A DNA stretch of 64,000 bases from NCBI RefSeq assembly GCF_901000735.1, contig NC_081547.1, forward strand, positions 23,056,046 through 23,120,045. The letters run 5' to 3'. Shown here one piece after another: positions 14,900 through 26,645 of this stretch (the first letter of the stretch is position 1; every line of letters starts with the position of its first letter). The notes under the pieces were generated by a model. The model saw only the letters and a program-made list of their open reading frames with translations. It was not told where the DNA came from and did not search any database. Source of the DNA: Corylus avellana (Eukaryota; Streptophyta; Magnoliopsida; Fagales; Betulaceae). A program made the position numbers and the translations under genes.

Positions 14900-16049
14900 A
14901 TGCCATCGCTATTAAGTCGTGGTTATCGAGGAATCTGTGGCGGTAACAGATTTCCGGCCCACCGTCTCAAGCGGGTGGGTAAAGTCGGTGAACGTGTTCG
15001 GTAAAGAGTTTTAAAATTGATTGATGTTTAAAGAGGGTTTTTTTTTTTTTTTTTTTTAAACTGTCATAATTTTACAAATTTGTATTAATTTTTTTTTTAA
15101 TCTTTTTTCTAATTATCATATTTTGCAAAACTTGTCTTTCTCAGTCGATCTGCCTAATCAAAGAGAAAAAAAAAAAAAAAAAACCCAAACACAAAATTAA
15201 TGTTTGAGAGAGAGAGAGAGAGGAGATAAAAATGATTTTCTATTAGAGAAGAGATGATAGAACGATTTTTTTTTTTTTTTTTAATTATTATTATTAATAT
15301 GAGTTATGGATAGTTGAGCTTCAATTCTTAGATCATTATGGCTGGCATAAATAAACATAAGGTCGTGAATTTCGATGAAAATATGTCGAACACAATTTTT
15401 TTTTTTTTTTTTAAGCAAAAAATAGTAGGTTAGGAAGACTAATTGTAGCTATTATAATTGGGTGTGACTCAATTCCATGAGAGCATCAATAGAAATTCAA
15501 GGTGGTTAATACTAATTAGGCATATATGAAAATTTTCATTTGCAGAGATTTAAATGTATACCTTAGTACATGTCCTAACCATTTAAAAATTTTCTTAAGT
15601 TATTGAACCACCACCCTTAATGATGGGTCAAACACAGTGTTGTACTCCATAAGGCAAGTAAACAACCATAAATCCACTTTGTGACTTGCAGCCAATAAGT
15701 TCACACTAATGACTATAAACAAGTAGTCTCAAAACATTAATTAACTAATAAATGAAAACACAGTTACACAAACAAGTAAATTAAAAGTTCGAAGTCAACA
15801 ACCATTTCATGAGCCACCATCAAATTGTCAATCCTTGCATTTATCCCTTTGACAACCAAATAAATCAAAACATAATTAATTACCCGTTAACTAATTTGGG
15901 GTGTTGCGAGTAATCCTTTGAATTAATTATTCTTCTTAATTAATTTTGGGGGCGTAACATTTTGTGTTGCGTGCTTGGTCTGGACACTCATTTGATGAAC
16001 TTATCACATTAAATAACTAGTTTGAAATATACATCATTGACATTTGTTG
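14900..16049. other. AT-rich intergenic sequence
   Basis: Poly-T and poly-A runs (15037-15057, 15165-15182, 15266-15282), a short (GA)n at about 15210, and no supported gene. Confidence 0.5.
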
Positions 16050-17095
16050 TAGTGAAGGATTTACAAAAATCAAAGGGATTGGACAGCTTGCTAAGAAAAT
16101 GATAGAGTTGAAAAATGATATTATGTATCCATTGGTTTATTTATTGGCAACATTATCATTGATTTTGCTAATTGTGACAACTTTAATTACTGTTGAAAGA
16201 GCATTTTCAGTAATGAATATCGTTAAAAATTGACTATATAATCAAATGGGACATTAGTAGATAAATAATTGTCTAGTTACATACAATGAGAATTATTGAT
16301 GACAGTTTTTCAAGGAGTAACTTTGCATGTTTTTCGAGGAGTCGTTGATTTGAAAAGGAAGTAAGTTTAAGATAAGTACTGTCGGGGTGTGTCGGCGGAG
16401 GATAGCTCTGATGTCTAAGTCAGTAGTTGATTTGAGAGAGGGAGAGCACGTAAGCAATAAGAGCTCGAGAGAGAGATTTGTGATTACCAAATAATGAATT
16501 GGAGCTTCCCTTTTATCGGCATCAAGTAGTAGTTGTTGTTCCCCGATTCTCGGCTCCACGTTCTCGAGGATCCATTGTGCACAGTGTTGGTGAAGTGGAT
16601 TGTGGGTTGTGGGCTACTCACAATCTTGAGATCGTTGAGTGTGTTAGTGGGTGGCTTGACCACGTTTGCCTTAGACATGGCTCCCGATTTGTTCTCGGGC
16701 ACACATGGCTCTGCTTGGCGCTGACAGTTGAACCACGTTCTGTTGAACGTGAAACTTTGCTTGGACGCTGGGAGTATCCCACATTCATTAGTGAACGTGG
16801 GCTTCCTTAACTTGCCGAATGACTATTTTACCCTCGATAGAAGGTCTATTATACCCTCGGGCTATGTTGGGCCAGCTATAGCTCGGTCTAGGCAGTCCAT
16901 ATCTCGGCCTGGGCCTGTCTTTAATGGGCTCATATATTTGATCGGGCCTAGAGGTCTGTTGGGCTGTTTGTGACCGATCCATTACCCAACAAGAATGATA
17001 TATTCAAGACTATCATCAATAAATTAAGAAATCATACAGCGATTTCAAAATATAAAAACTCGAGGAGAACAATTGAACAAATTTTAATATTTTTA
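16050..17095 (+). pseudogene. hAT transposase C-terminal relic, split by a solo LTR
   Basis: From about 16075 the + strand reads GIGQLAKKMIELKNDIMYPLVYLLATLSL, then VERAFSVMNIVKN: the hAT C-terminal dimerisation domain (family motif ERAFS.MKIVK). A stop follows VKN and more occur at MGH**. The frame enters TYNEN at 16293 and, beyond the solo LTR (16294-16991), resumes as DIFKTI and later IIQRFQNIKTR with one further frameshift, as in the hAT C-terminus. Only the tail of the transposase survives. Confidence 0.8.
16294..16991 (-). mobile_element. Solo LTR (698 bp), TSD AGAAT
   Basis: On the minus strand it starts TGTTGGGTAATGG and ends near TGTCATCAATA. The 5-bp TSD AGAAT is perfect at 16289-16293 and 16992-16996. 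It contains a TATA-like GATAAAAGGG and a CT-rich leader. The copy at 58209-58871 is the same family in opposite orientation. No internal retroelement region is present, so recombination between LTRs is the likely origin. It sits inside the hAT relic. Confidence 0.88.
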
Positions 17096-17374
17096 ATCAA
17101 ATTTGTATTCAACTTTATTTTCTAATTTTTGTCCCCAATAAACCAAAATTACTGCATGCTTCAAGCTTGCGAGAGTCTTTGCAAATCACATGACTAGTAC
17201 GGCCAGTAGAATAAAATCTTTCCCACTCTGCGTAATATTACAAATAACAACAAAATCTTGAAAAATTACATGTCTAGTGTAATCGATCAACAATAAATAT
17301 TACACACAGAACGTTCAAGGAAGCCCAAAACTCTGCCACACAAAAAACTCAACCTTCACTGCATCCACATATAT

Positions 17375-18154
17375 TTAGACTAGTTGGAAGGAAAAACCAA
17401 GGATTAAGCCCAAGCTTACATAGAATATTAAGGTTGAGATGACAAATCGGGGCTTTGCTTCCATTGATGCTGCATTTTTTTCACCTGGGCTTGGTCGATG
17501 AACAATATTTGCACCACCATAGGCTCCCTGCTTCCCTCTCTGAGATTTTCCCGAATCATATATTTCTTGCTTTTCCTTGTAACCTTTTTCATCATGTCCT
17601 GCTTTAGAATCGTAGATAATGATCAGGAGGACTGTTAATGAGTACGACGGTTTATTTGTATACTTCCCGACGCAGCACGGGGAAGAGTTTTCCCATACAC
17701 CAAACAGAAATTAAAGATAGATTCTATATTAGACAAAGTCTCATCGACCAACAATGGAGTTTAACAGAGTCTCACCACAAAAAATAAAAGGAGTCGAAAT
17801 TTAAAAGAGAAGTCTTATCTCTTATCTCACTCAAAAGAAATATAATTCTTCATTCATTCCTAAATTGTTAGAAAATAACACTTAAATAGGCCGACAAAAA
17901 TTTTAACCCTAATTTGACTAATTTTGAGCCAAAATAAAGACCCGATTATTATTTTTTCTCCACATTACTTCCACCAAGAAATCAAACAAGAATTAATTCT
18001 TACCATGAACTTGATCTTGTTCCTGCATGAGGCGATTTGAGAGCTTGCAAGCTTGATGTTCTAAAGGGCTTTCAAGAGCCGAGATTGAGAGGATCATCAC
18101 TTCACTCATGCATGAGACGAATATCAAGCACGCAAGAATTGTAATTAACTTCAT
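17375..18154 (-). CDS. Small secreted-peptide-like protein, unrecognised
   Basis: Two exons on the minus strand, 18154-18004 and 17598-17375, join in phase 1 (TTCATG|GTAAG ... AAAGCAG|GACAT) to give 124 residues. The start MKLITILACLIFVSC opens a hydrophobic signal peptide; an in-frame ATG 15 bp upstream is possible. The middle is charged (LEHQACKLSNRLMQEQ) and carries a Gly/His/Pro motif GAYGGANIVHRPSPG. The C-terminus is hydrophobic (FVISTLIFYVSLGLIL), suggesting a membrane anchor or GPI-type tail. A TATA-like run lies at about 18260-18272. The layout resembles plant secreted transmembrane peptides or peptide-hormone precursors, but I do not recognise the family. The intron contains only AT-rich sequence. 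Confidence 0.6.
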
Positions 18155-18434
18155 CTTGCATGGGGACATTAATGTGCACTTTATTGTTCTTTTGCTTGAT
18201 TGGGTTTTGTAGGATATAGGGGCACACCTATTGTGATAGGTATGAGGATAAGGTGGCAATATATATATATATGGGCTTCAAATTACATACAAGTTGAGGG
18301 GAAGAAGGATATGAGGAAATAGGTGTTTTCTGGTGAAAGAATAAGCAAGAGTGGCCCATGCAAATCATGGTTTTATGCTGTGTATCTGGAAAGGTGTAAA
18401 AGAAAACTGCGTTACAGTGGAGCAAAGTCTTCAA

Positions 18435-20030
18435 AAAAGTTTCATTCCAAAAGCATATTAAAATATTGCTTTTGATATTTTTTACTCATGAGCTAAGTGC
18501 TCCTTCCCTGTTCGATCTCTTTCATTTAATTTACAATATTGTATATAAAATATAATCCTTAAATTTGTTTTGATAATTAGTGATAAATCCAAAACTGACA
18601 AAATTAAAATGATAGGCAAGCAGTTGGTGTCTTGTCGAAGTTTAGGTCTGTTCTCTCCTCGGCCCCTTGCAGTTCCTAATGAAAATACAGTGCCTCTTCA
18701 AGCTAGTCAGCTTTTTGGCCAGGTTCTTCAAACACTACTTTGTAGTGCCATTTCTTGGATTTTCAACCAAGATTCAGAGGACCGGGCTAATTTTTTTGCC
18801 TATTTCCTAATATTTGCTTGTATTTACTACATTGTATTTTTATTTTGAGTCTGTTGTTGGAAAGTCCATCTATTTTTTGGTTTTAGAATCATCCACTCTC
18901 TCTTCCTTTCGAATTAGGAGTGAGAATTAAGAATCCCATTCTAACTGTTTTCCTCATTCACTTTTTAAAAAAAAAACAAACAAACAAACAAGTGAATTAG
19001 AAACCACCTAATCCACTGTTTGAGATAGATTCTTGGTCCTAATTTTTGGGCAAAAAAGTATCCCTTTTCAGTCTCAAAGCTGGAGGGGAAATGTGGAAGT
19101 GACAAAAAAGAGAACATTGGCTATCTGGTGAGTGCTAGGAATAAAGGGTAAAGTGTAAATGAAAATTTTATAACCAAAATGCTCAAAAGAATAGGATGCT
19201 TGATCAATTTTCTGTGGACAACTTTTAATGTCATGATAAGATTCAAACACGTGGTATGTGTTAATTGCTAATTTGCTCTTCATTCCAAGAAATATTCCAT
19301 TAATTTATTTTGGAGCAATCAACCATCATCATGAAGTATCGTTTCACTTGGAAACAATAAATAACAACATAACAAATGAAAGAGGCATTAACTGGAGATG
19401 CCAAATTCGCTAACCGGCATATCACAAATTCATAGAATGTTCAGTCGCATGACATCACGATTCAACAATTTCAACACTTGTGTGTCATTTTGTAATTCTT
19501 TTTGGGTAAAGTTTGTGTTAGAACACTTTCCTAGTGCCAAACATTGGATCAATTTACACTTGCAAAAAAGAAAAAAAGAAAAAAAAGAAAGAAATGTAAA
19601 CAAGAGCCTGCTAATGGGTGCCAGCAGAAAATAGTTCTAATACTTATTAAGGCTTAAGCATCCCATATCCCCTAAATTTGGAGTGTATGGTTACGTGGCT
19701 TGGTACACACTTCATTGTTATTGGGCCGATCCCTTGTTGTGCACGGTATAATGGAATTGAGTATTTGGATCACCTTTTGCCTTCTGATTGATCTGTTTTA
19801 GGCCTTTGTAGGCGTGTTATGCGGGTCATGTAGCCTTGTCGGCCCAATTTCCATTGTCGGCCCAATTTCCAATAGTTACCTCTCAATTCATTCATCGGAT
19901 GTGGGTAATGGGATAATGAGAGTCTTTCATTAAGAGCATGTTTGAGAAATAGGTGCAGGATTCCTCTACATCACGGCCCACTTAACAATGGCCTCTATTA
20001 GCTCCACACGTCTCCTGCATCTCCTCCAAT
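18435..20030. other. Intergenic sequence, nothing firm recognised
   Basis: A 92-codon ORF at 18570-18848 has no recognisable domain. A 15-bp direct repeat GTCGGCCCAATTTCC occurs twice near 19840-19875. No transposon end could be fixed. Confidence 0.5.
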
Positions 20031-20034
20031 AAAA

Positions 20035-22872
20035 CGCGTCATGGTTGGTGAGAAGACCTCGGTTGATCACTGGCATAAGCGCCTAGGACATCTAGCTTTT
20101 CGTATCGTCCGGAGCATTCTATCCAAATTTAGTCTTCCAATTCAGTCCAATAAAGCTCGAGTTTTTTGCTCAGCATGCCCGGTTGCCAAGGGCCATCAAT
20201 TACCTTTTAGTTCCTCTAGTTTGGATGTTTGTCGTTCTTTATATTTAATTTACTCAGATGTTTGGGGACCATCCTCAGTTGTTTCACTTTCTGGCAATAA
20301 ATATTATGTTTCTTTTATTGATTCTTTTTCTCGTTATACTTGGCTCTTTCCCATTCAAAATAAATCCGATGTCAAAACCGTATTTATACTATTTCAAAAA
20401 ATGGTTGAACGTTTACTTAACACTAAAATTAAGCATGTTCAAACCGACTGGGGAGGTGAATATCATTCACTCACCACCTATTTTCAATCTCTTAGAATCA
20501 ATCATCGTCTCTCATGTTCCCATACCCACCAACAACAAGGATGCGTTGAGAGAAAACATCGTCATCTCATTGACACCACTCTCGCACTCCTTGCTACTAG
20601 TGGAGTACCCAAGTCCTTTTGGGATGAAGCATGTCAAACCTCTTGTTACCTCATAAATAGATTACCTACCCCGGTTCTTAATCATGCTTCTCCTTTTGAA
20701 AAACTCTTTTCCAAACAGCCAGATTATAACTTCTTAAAAGTGTTTGGATGTGCATGTTTTCCCCACCTCCGACCTTACAACTCCAAAAAATTTGACTTTC
20801 ATTCCAAACCTTGTCTGTTCTTAGGCTATAGCACTCACCACAAGGGTTACCGCTGCTATCACTGTGAATCTAGCCGCATATATATTTCCAGGGATGTTAT
20901 CTTTCATGAGTCTACATTCCCTTTCTTGGAACAGCCTTCAAATCCATCTCAAGTCTCCACTTCGTCTATCGGATCTGCTCAAATTGCAGTTGTTGTCTCC
21001 TCTTGCCCAATCCAATTATGTCAGCCTCCACCTCCTCCTGTGTCACCTATGACACCTTCCCTAGTACAGCCTTCTTCTCCTTGTAGCACATCTACTTTTT
21101 CAGCAGATTCTATTGAAGTTGTGGACTCTCCTCCTCCATTTGCTATTCCACGGACACATCACATGGTTACACGTGCTCAAAACAAAATCACACAGCCACG
21201 ACAGTTCACGGACGGGCGCATACGGTAGCTCATACCTCATGCTTTACATTCCCAGCTGGACTCTAATCTATATGAGCCCACATGCTACACCAAGGCTGTT
21301 CTAGTTTCAGAATGGAGAAAGGCAATGCAAGAAGAGTTCAATGAGCTTCTACGCAACCAGACATAGACTCGTGTTCCACCTCACAAGGCCAAAAATGTTG
21401 TAGGCTGCAAATGTGTATTCAAACTTAAAAGAAAGGCTGATGGCACGGTTGAGAGACATAAAGCTCGTCTTGTGGCAAAGGGCTTTCACCAACAAGCCGG
21501 GATTGATTTTGGAGAAACATATAGTTCGGTTGTGAAGCCAACTACTATCCGAACAGTCCTATCCACAGCACATTCAGCTGGCTGGCCTATGAAACAAATA
21601 GATATACAGAATGCATTCTTACATGGACACCTAGCCGAAGAGGTTTATATGTGCCAGCCACCAGGTTTCTTTCATTCCTCTTTTCCTAATCATATATGCC
21701 GGCCAGACAAAGCAATTTATGGGTTCAAGCAAGCTCCTAGGGCCTGGTTTTCACGGCTGAGCAACAAACTCCTTGACATCGGGTTCATGGCATCAAAGGC
21801 AGATTCCTCTCTCTTCACATTCAAGTCGGCTGCCACTACCATCTACATCCTCATTTACGTCGATGATATCATCATCACTGCTTTAAATCAAGCTACTATT
21901 GACGAGTTATTGCAACTACTTCGGGTAGACTTTGCTGTAAAAGATCTTGGGGATCTAAGTTTCTTTCTTGGAATTGAAGTCTTGCATCTAGACAGTGGAC
22001 TGCTCCTTTCACAACGCAGATATATACTTGACTTACTAAAAAGCACAAAAATGGATGAAGCCAAACCGGTGTCATCGCCGATGTCATCTTCTAGCTCCCT
22101 CTCGGCGTTTAGTGGTGAAGCTATGGATGATCCTTCACTTTACTGAAGTACTGTAGGTTCTCTCCAATACCTATCATTAACACGACCAGATTTGGCTTTC
22201 GCAGTCAACAGGGTATGTCAGTTTATGCATCGTCCAACTACAGTACATTGGCAGGCAGTCAAACAAATACTACGGTACCTCAAGCACACAGTGTCCCATG
22301 GTCTCTTGCTCAAACACACCTCTTCCTCTCACCTAGAGGCATTCTCAGATGCTGACTGGGCAGGTTGCCTGGATGATCGCAAGTCTACAGACGCCTATTG
22401 TGTTTTTCTTGGAGCTAATCTTATCTCATGGAGTTCATGGAAACAGCCAACCGTATCTCGTTCCAGCACTGAAGCCGAATACAAAGCTGTACCAAATGCC
22501 ACTGTAGAGGTTCTATGGGTACAAGCCCTTATTCGAGACTTAGGAATCACTCTCTCTTCTCCACCAAAACTATGGTGTGACAATATTGGAGCCACATACT
22601 TATCAGTTAATCCGGTTTTCCATGCAAGAACCAAGCACGTGGAAATCGACTTCCACTTTGTTCATGACCGAGTGGCAGATAAATCTATCGAGATTCTGTT
22701 TTTATCCAGCAATGACCAAATTGCAGATGTGATGACTAAACCGATTGTAGCTAAGAGATTTCAAACCTTCAGTGCCAAGCTCAACGTGTGTTCTCCCCCG
22801 TTAAGCTTGCGGGGGGCTGTTGAAGCACATTCCTATCCGATTACTAGTAGTTTAGGTTTACCTAAACTCTAG
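20035..22872 (+). pseudogene. Ty1/copia polyprotein, 5'-truncated
   Basis: Starts abruptly at the GAG-pre-integrase region (WHKRLGHLAFR, then CSACPVAKG). Integrase follows with YSDVWGP, QTDWGGEY and a VERKHRH glutamate. Reverse transcriptase has DIQNAFLHG and YVDDIII; RNase H has SDADWAGC and STEAEYKAV. Everything lies in one frame from 20041, broken only by three stops: TAG 21226-21228, TAG 21364-21366 (in the NQT*TRVPP context where Trp is usual) and TGA 22144-22146 (LY*STVGSL where Arg is usual). The last two fit G-to-A and C-to-T changes. Gag, protease and the 5' LTR are absent. Confidence 0.92.
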
Positions 22873-23148
22873 AGATAATTATCTAATGTATTCTGGTTAC
22901 TAGTAGTTTAGGTCTATCCAAACTCTAGAGATAATTATCCAATGGATAAATATCATAGGAGTTAGGACTCTATCTAAACTCTTGAATAGTTATCCAATGT
23001 ATTATAGGATAGGAATTAGGAGTTCTATGTAATCTCTTGCTCTTGTAAATCTGTATATATATATATATAGCAGGCAAACTGTGAATTCAATTACGGTGAT
23101 TTACAAATTTAATCACAGAATTGTGTGCTATTATAGACAATATTAACA
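22818..23148 (+). mobile_element. 3' LTR of the copia element
   Basis: A purine tract GCTTGCGGGGGGC (to 22817) precedes TGTTGAAGCACATTCC, the expected LTR start, and RNase H ends within the LTR. A 56-bp unit (TTACTAGTAGTTTAGGT ... AATTATC.AATG) is tandemly duplicated at 22841 and 22897. The right boundary is approximate, with no 5' LTR to compare. A (TA)n run lies near 23052. Confidence 0.75.
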
Positions 23149-23658
23149 TTAAAAGCGGTTTATTATTAATTATGATATTTGCATGTTTCATTTGTAGGTG
23201 CTTCAATAGCCCTTCCTGGCCCTAAACCTTGATTGTCTAGTAAAATTTCCATGAAACTGGGATGGAAGATAAGCATTGCTATCCATACGACACTATAATA
23301 CTAATTAATGTTGTTTTGCTTGTTAGATTACCTAGGGTGTGTAGAAAAATCAGCAAGAAGTAACACCAAAATTTTGTTGGAGTAAATTGTTGAACATAAG
23401 GTTTTTAGATTTATGAAACCTGGATCTTACAATGCAAGCCCTGATTTGCTAAATACTGTATTTAAATAAAGGTTACAACACTGATTTAGACTAGGAGTCT
23501 TACATATAGTCCCACTTGGACTTGGACTAGGGCGTACTCTTACACATAGATAAAGACTAACACAATACTACTCCAAATAATTTGAGAGAGGTAGAGCTAG
23601 GAAGAGATATACTTATACTCCTAACTTGCTAAACACTGCAACATACGTCATCCCACAT

Positions 23659-24396
23659 TCATCGGCCATCCCTCAAGGGAAATGTTACATGGTCACGCAT
23701 GCTATCATCTCCAGCAGTTCTACTTCTCCTTCCACCATATTCGTATGCGTCAGATGTCTCACCAAGCATATGTTCGGCCTCTTCCAGATTTGATTGAACA
23801 TTAACCCACGGATGCGTCTCCTTCTTTCTTAAAACTTCTAATTCCATTGCCACTTCCTTCATAGTGGCCGGGTCTCTCATCCGCTTTCACTCTTAAGCAC
23901 CTCTTTGCAAGCTCAACGACTTCCTTGATTTGCTCCTTATTTTCTTTTTCAACTATACGAGTGTCAAGAATTTCAAACAATCAATCATCTTTCAATTAAG
24001 GAGGAAAGAAAATACATAGCTAAACTCCTTTCCTCCTTGGACCTATTGAATGAAAGTACCTTCTCTCTTGTTAGAAGCTCCACGAGGACCACGCCAAAGC
24101 TATAGACATCACTTTTCTCTGTCAGCTGGTTAGTCTGTAAGTATTCTAGATCCAAGTATCCAAGAGTTCCTTGCACTACTATAGCTAGTTCTTTTTGATT
24201 TCGAGGAACCAATCTTAAAGTTCCAAAGTTGAAGACTTTTGCTGTGAAATTATCATCAAGCAGTCTGTTTGACAACTTGACATCTCTATGGATTACACGT
24301 GTCGAAGTTGCAGAGTGCAAATATGATAATACGTCCGCTGTTTCTGTAGCTACTCCTAGACGGATTTCCCATCTTATGGTGGATGTGCTGCCTTCA
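23659..24396 (-). pseudogene. Wall-associated receptor kinase-like pseudogene, 3' end
   Basis: The minus strand reads, N to C, STIRWEIRLGVATETADVLSYLHS, the catalytic HRDVKLSN, VFNFG in place of DFG, QGTLGYLDLEYLQTNQLTEKSDVYSFGVVLVELLT and a C-terminal FPLRDGR stop, as in WAK/WAKL kinases. Defects: stop at 23985-23987 (ER*LFEILD), a GGCC insertion near 23874 giving a frameshift after KADERP, and the NFG substitution. Everything upstream of kinase subdomain VI is missing: homology stops exactly at a (TA)n run followed by a minisatellite. Confidence 0.88.

Positions 24397-24435
<39 letters not shown>
24397..24435. repeat. (TA)n microsatellite at pseudogene breakpoint
   Basis: A perfect TA run of about 37 bp marks the point where kinase homology stops and the GC-rich minisatellite begins. 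Confidence 0.95.
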
Positions 24436-24437
<2 letters not shown>

Positions 24438-25115
24438 TTCGTCCCTGGTTGAGTCCCAGGCAGGTCCGGTTAAGTCCCGGGCGCGTCACAAACAAGTCCT
24501 GGGCGGGTCCCGGTGAGGTCCTGGGTGAGTCCCGGTAAGGTCTTGGTCAAGTCCCAGGCAGGTCCCCGTCAAGTCCGAGCGGGTCTCGGTCAAGTCCTGT
24601 GCAGGTTGCTGCGAGGTCCCGGGTGGGTCCCTATCAAGTCTTGGGCGGGTTTCGGTCAAGTTCAGGTCAAGTCCTAGCGGATCTCGGTCGGGTCCCCAGC
24701 AGGTGCCGACCGGATCTCGGTTAAGTCCCAGGTGAGGTCTCGGGTGGGTCTCGGTTATGTCTTGGTCAAGTCTCATCCAGGTCCTAGTCAAGTGCCGAGC
24801 GTGTCCAGGTGAGGTCCTGGTCAAGTCCTGGGCGGGTTCTAGTCAAGTTTTGGCGGGTCCTGGCGGGGTCAAGGGCGGGTCTCGGTCAAGTCCTGTGTAG
24901 GTCTTGGCGAGGTATTGGGTGGGTCCCTGTCAAGTCTCGGGCGGGTCCTGGTCAAGTCCTGGCGGGTCCCGGGTAGATTTTGGCGAGGTTCCGAGCGGGT
25001 CCCGGTTATGTCCTGATCAAGTCCTGTGTGAGTCTCGGCAGGGTCCTGGGCAGTCCCGGTCAAGCTCCGAGTGGGTCCTGGGCAAGTCCTGGCGAGGTTC
25101 TGGGCAGGTCTTGGC
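24436..25115. repeat. GC-rich minisatellite (about 20-22 bp degenerate units)
   Basis: About 680 bp of imperfect units around AAGTCCTGGGCGGGTCCCGGTC. It is strongly G-biased on + (many GGG runs) and C-biased on -, unlike its AT-rich surroundings. Open frames on both strands (for example RDLTGTRPGLDQD-like repeats) are by-products of the repetition. No domain recognised. Confidence 0.85.
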
Positions 25116-25190
25116 AAGGTCCATAGATTTGAGAATGAGATGTGCAAAGTCGGAAAATGGTTTACGATTTTCCAAATCTTAACAATTTTT

Positions 25191-25435
25191 CGAAAATTGA
25201 AGAAGAATTTTCTGTCAAAAAGAAAATATTTTCTAAAAATTAAAGAAGAATTTTCTGTAAAAAAAAAAAAAAATTTCCGAAAATTAAAGAAGAATTTTCT
25301 GTAAAAAAGAAAATATTTCTTTTTAGGTCGAAGTAAACATTGTAAAATGCAGAAATCATTTTCCGAATATTTTAGGTCGAAGTAAACACTGTAAAATGCA
25401 AAAATCATTTTCTGGAAACTATTTTACGTCGAAGT
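25191..25435. repeat. Two AT-rich tandem arrays
   Basis: Array 1 (25191-25322): about three units of 43-45 bp with core AAGAAGAATTTTCTGT. Array 2 (from 25326): about 2.5 units of 49-52 bp with core GGTCGAAGTAAACA.TGTAAAATGC. Transposon-type sequence between the minisatellite and a small hAT element. Confidence 0.75.
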
Positions 25436-25552
25436 AAACTGAGTGTAAAATAAGGGGTAATAATTTCTTAACATTAAAATTAAAAGATAATATTTACAAT
25501 ATTACCTCTCATTTTGTACTAAATGTTCTGTTACTATACTAGGCTTAAGATC

Positions 25553-25776
25553 CAATGGCGGAGCCACTTGAGGCTTTGGGGGTGCCAGGAGTGCCATGGC
25601 ACCCCCAAAGCTTTTAATTTAATTTAATTAATTTATTTTTTCTGTGTTTTCCTACCCAAGTCCCAAAAGAAAAAAGAAAAAAAAATTTATTCTCTTCTAC
25701 TTACACAAATTACCACTCGGCACCCTAAAAATTTTTTAACAGCACCCTTAATATAAACTATCTGAATTCGCCACTG
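25553..25776. mobile_element. Non-autonomous hAT-type MITE (224 bp), 8-bp TSD
   Basis: Termini CAATGGCGGAGCCA and, reverse complemented from the right, CAGTGGCGAATTCA form the TIR. An 8-bp TSD flanks it with one mismatch: TTAAGATC (25545-25552) and CTAAGATC (25777-25784). Internal inverted GGGTGCC / GGCACCC. Eight-bp duplications are diagnostic for hAT. Confidence 0.85.
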
Positions 25777-25784
25777 CTAAGATC

Positions 25785-26645
25785 CAATAAAACCACAATC
25801 CGTTCGGGATACTTGAGAAGGCACAGAAGCCATCATAATGGCGGAAGACGAGCACTCTAATTTCTGGTGTGGCTTATGATGACACAACTGCTCCATCTAT
25901 TAATTTAATTTTATTCTTATTTTTAATTAATAGTAGATATGGAGCATATCAATTTTGCAGAAATGTACGCAAAAATATACTAAAGTAAAAAAAACTTTTT
26001 TGCAATCTGTATTGCTTTCAATCTTCTAGTTTGTGTCTTGATTTATTTGTTGGAAGCAGATGTCAGTACGTAGAGCTTGATGGTACAATACAAAAATTTC
26101 AAAATGAAGAATAGATTTACTTTGATGTTTTTTGGCTTTATTAGATTTAGTGCAATTTAACGGTTAAGATTAGTTAACCAGTAGTAATAGGCATGATAAA
26201 GTGTGTGCACGAGAATGAGATGCTTACTGCATAACAGGCTACTAATGCTTGCTGCATAAACAAATTTCTAATCTCTTTATAAGAATAGTATCTTTGAGGG
26301 TATTTGGGTTTAACTTCATTTGTGCATAACATAGTTAAACAATAGATTGAATTCGGTCTTTATTGTATCCTAAAGGAGACACTAAAAAAAAATTCAGAAA
26401 ATTGATGTTTGGAAAAAAAGTTACCAAATGCGACATTTTATTGTTCAAACGACACTATATATAAAGTAGTGATGTTTGAATAATGTTACTATTCAAACGA
26501 CAATATTCACACATGTGACGTTTGAACAGTAACCACTACATAGTACAACAATTACGTTGATTTGGTGGGGGGCAAATGCTTACAAACTTTTCTCTAACAA
26601 CATATATTTTTACTGTAGGATTTCAATATCATTCTAATCTCTGAT
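25785..26645. other. 3' flank of LRR-RLK copy A
   Basis: AT-rich. The string TTGATTTGGTGGGGGGCAAAT near 26553-26575 recurs as CTAATTTGGTGGGGGCAAAT at 59326-59346, so the duplicated segment holding the two kinase genes extends past their stop codons. The rest is unrecognised. Confidence 0.55.

Noticed and set aside
18570..18848. 92-codon + ORF
   Set aside because: No recognisable domain, hydrophobic tail only, no supporting context; kept as unannotated intergenic sequence.
24486..25408. Long minus-strand ORFs with RDLTGTRPG-like repeats
   Set aside because: Artefact of a codon-tolerant minisatellite; every frame is repetitive and there is no start or promoter context.
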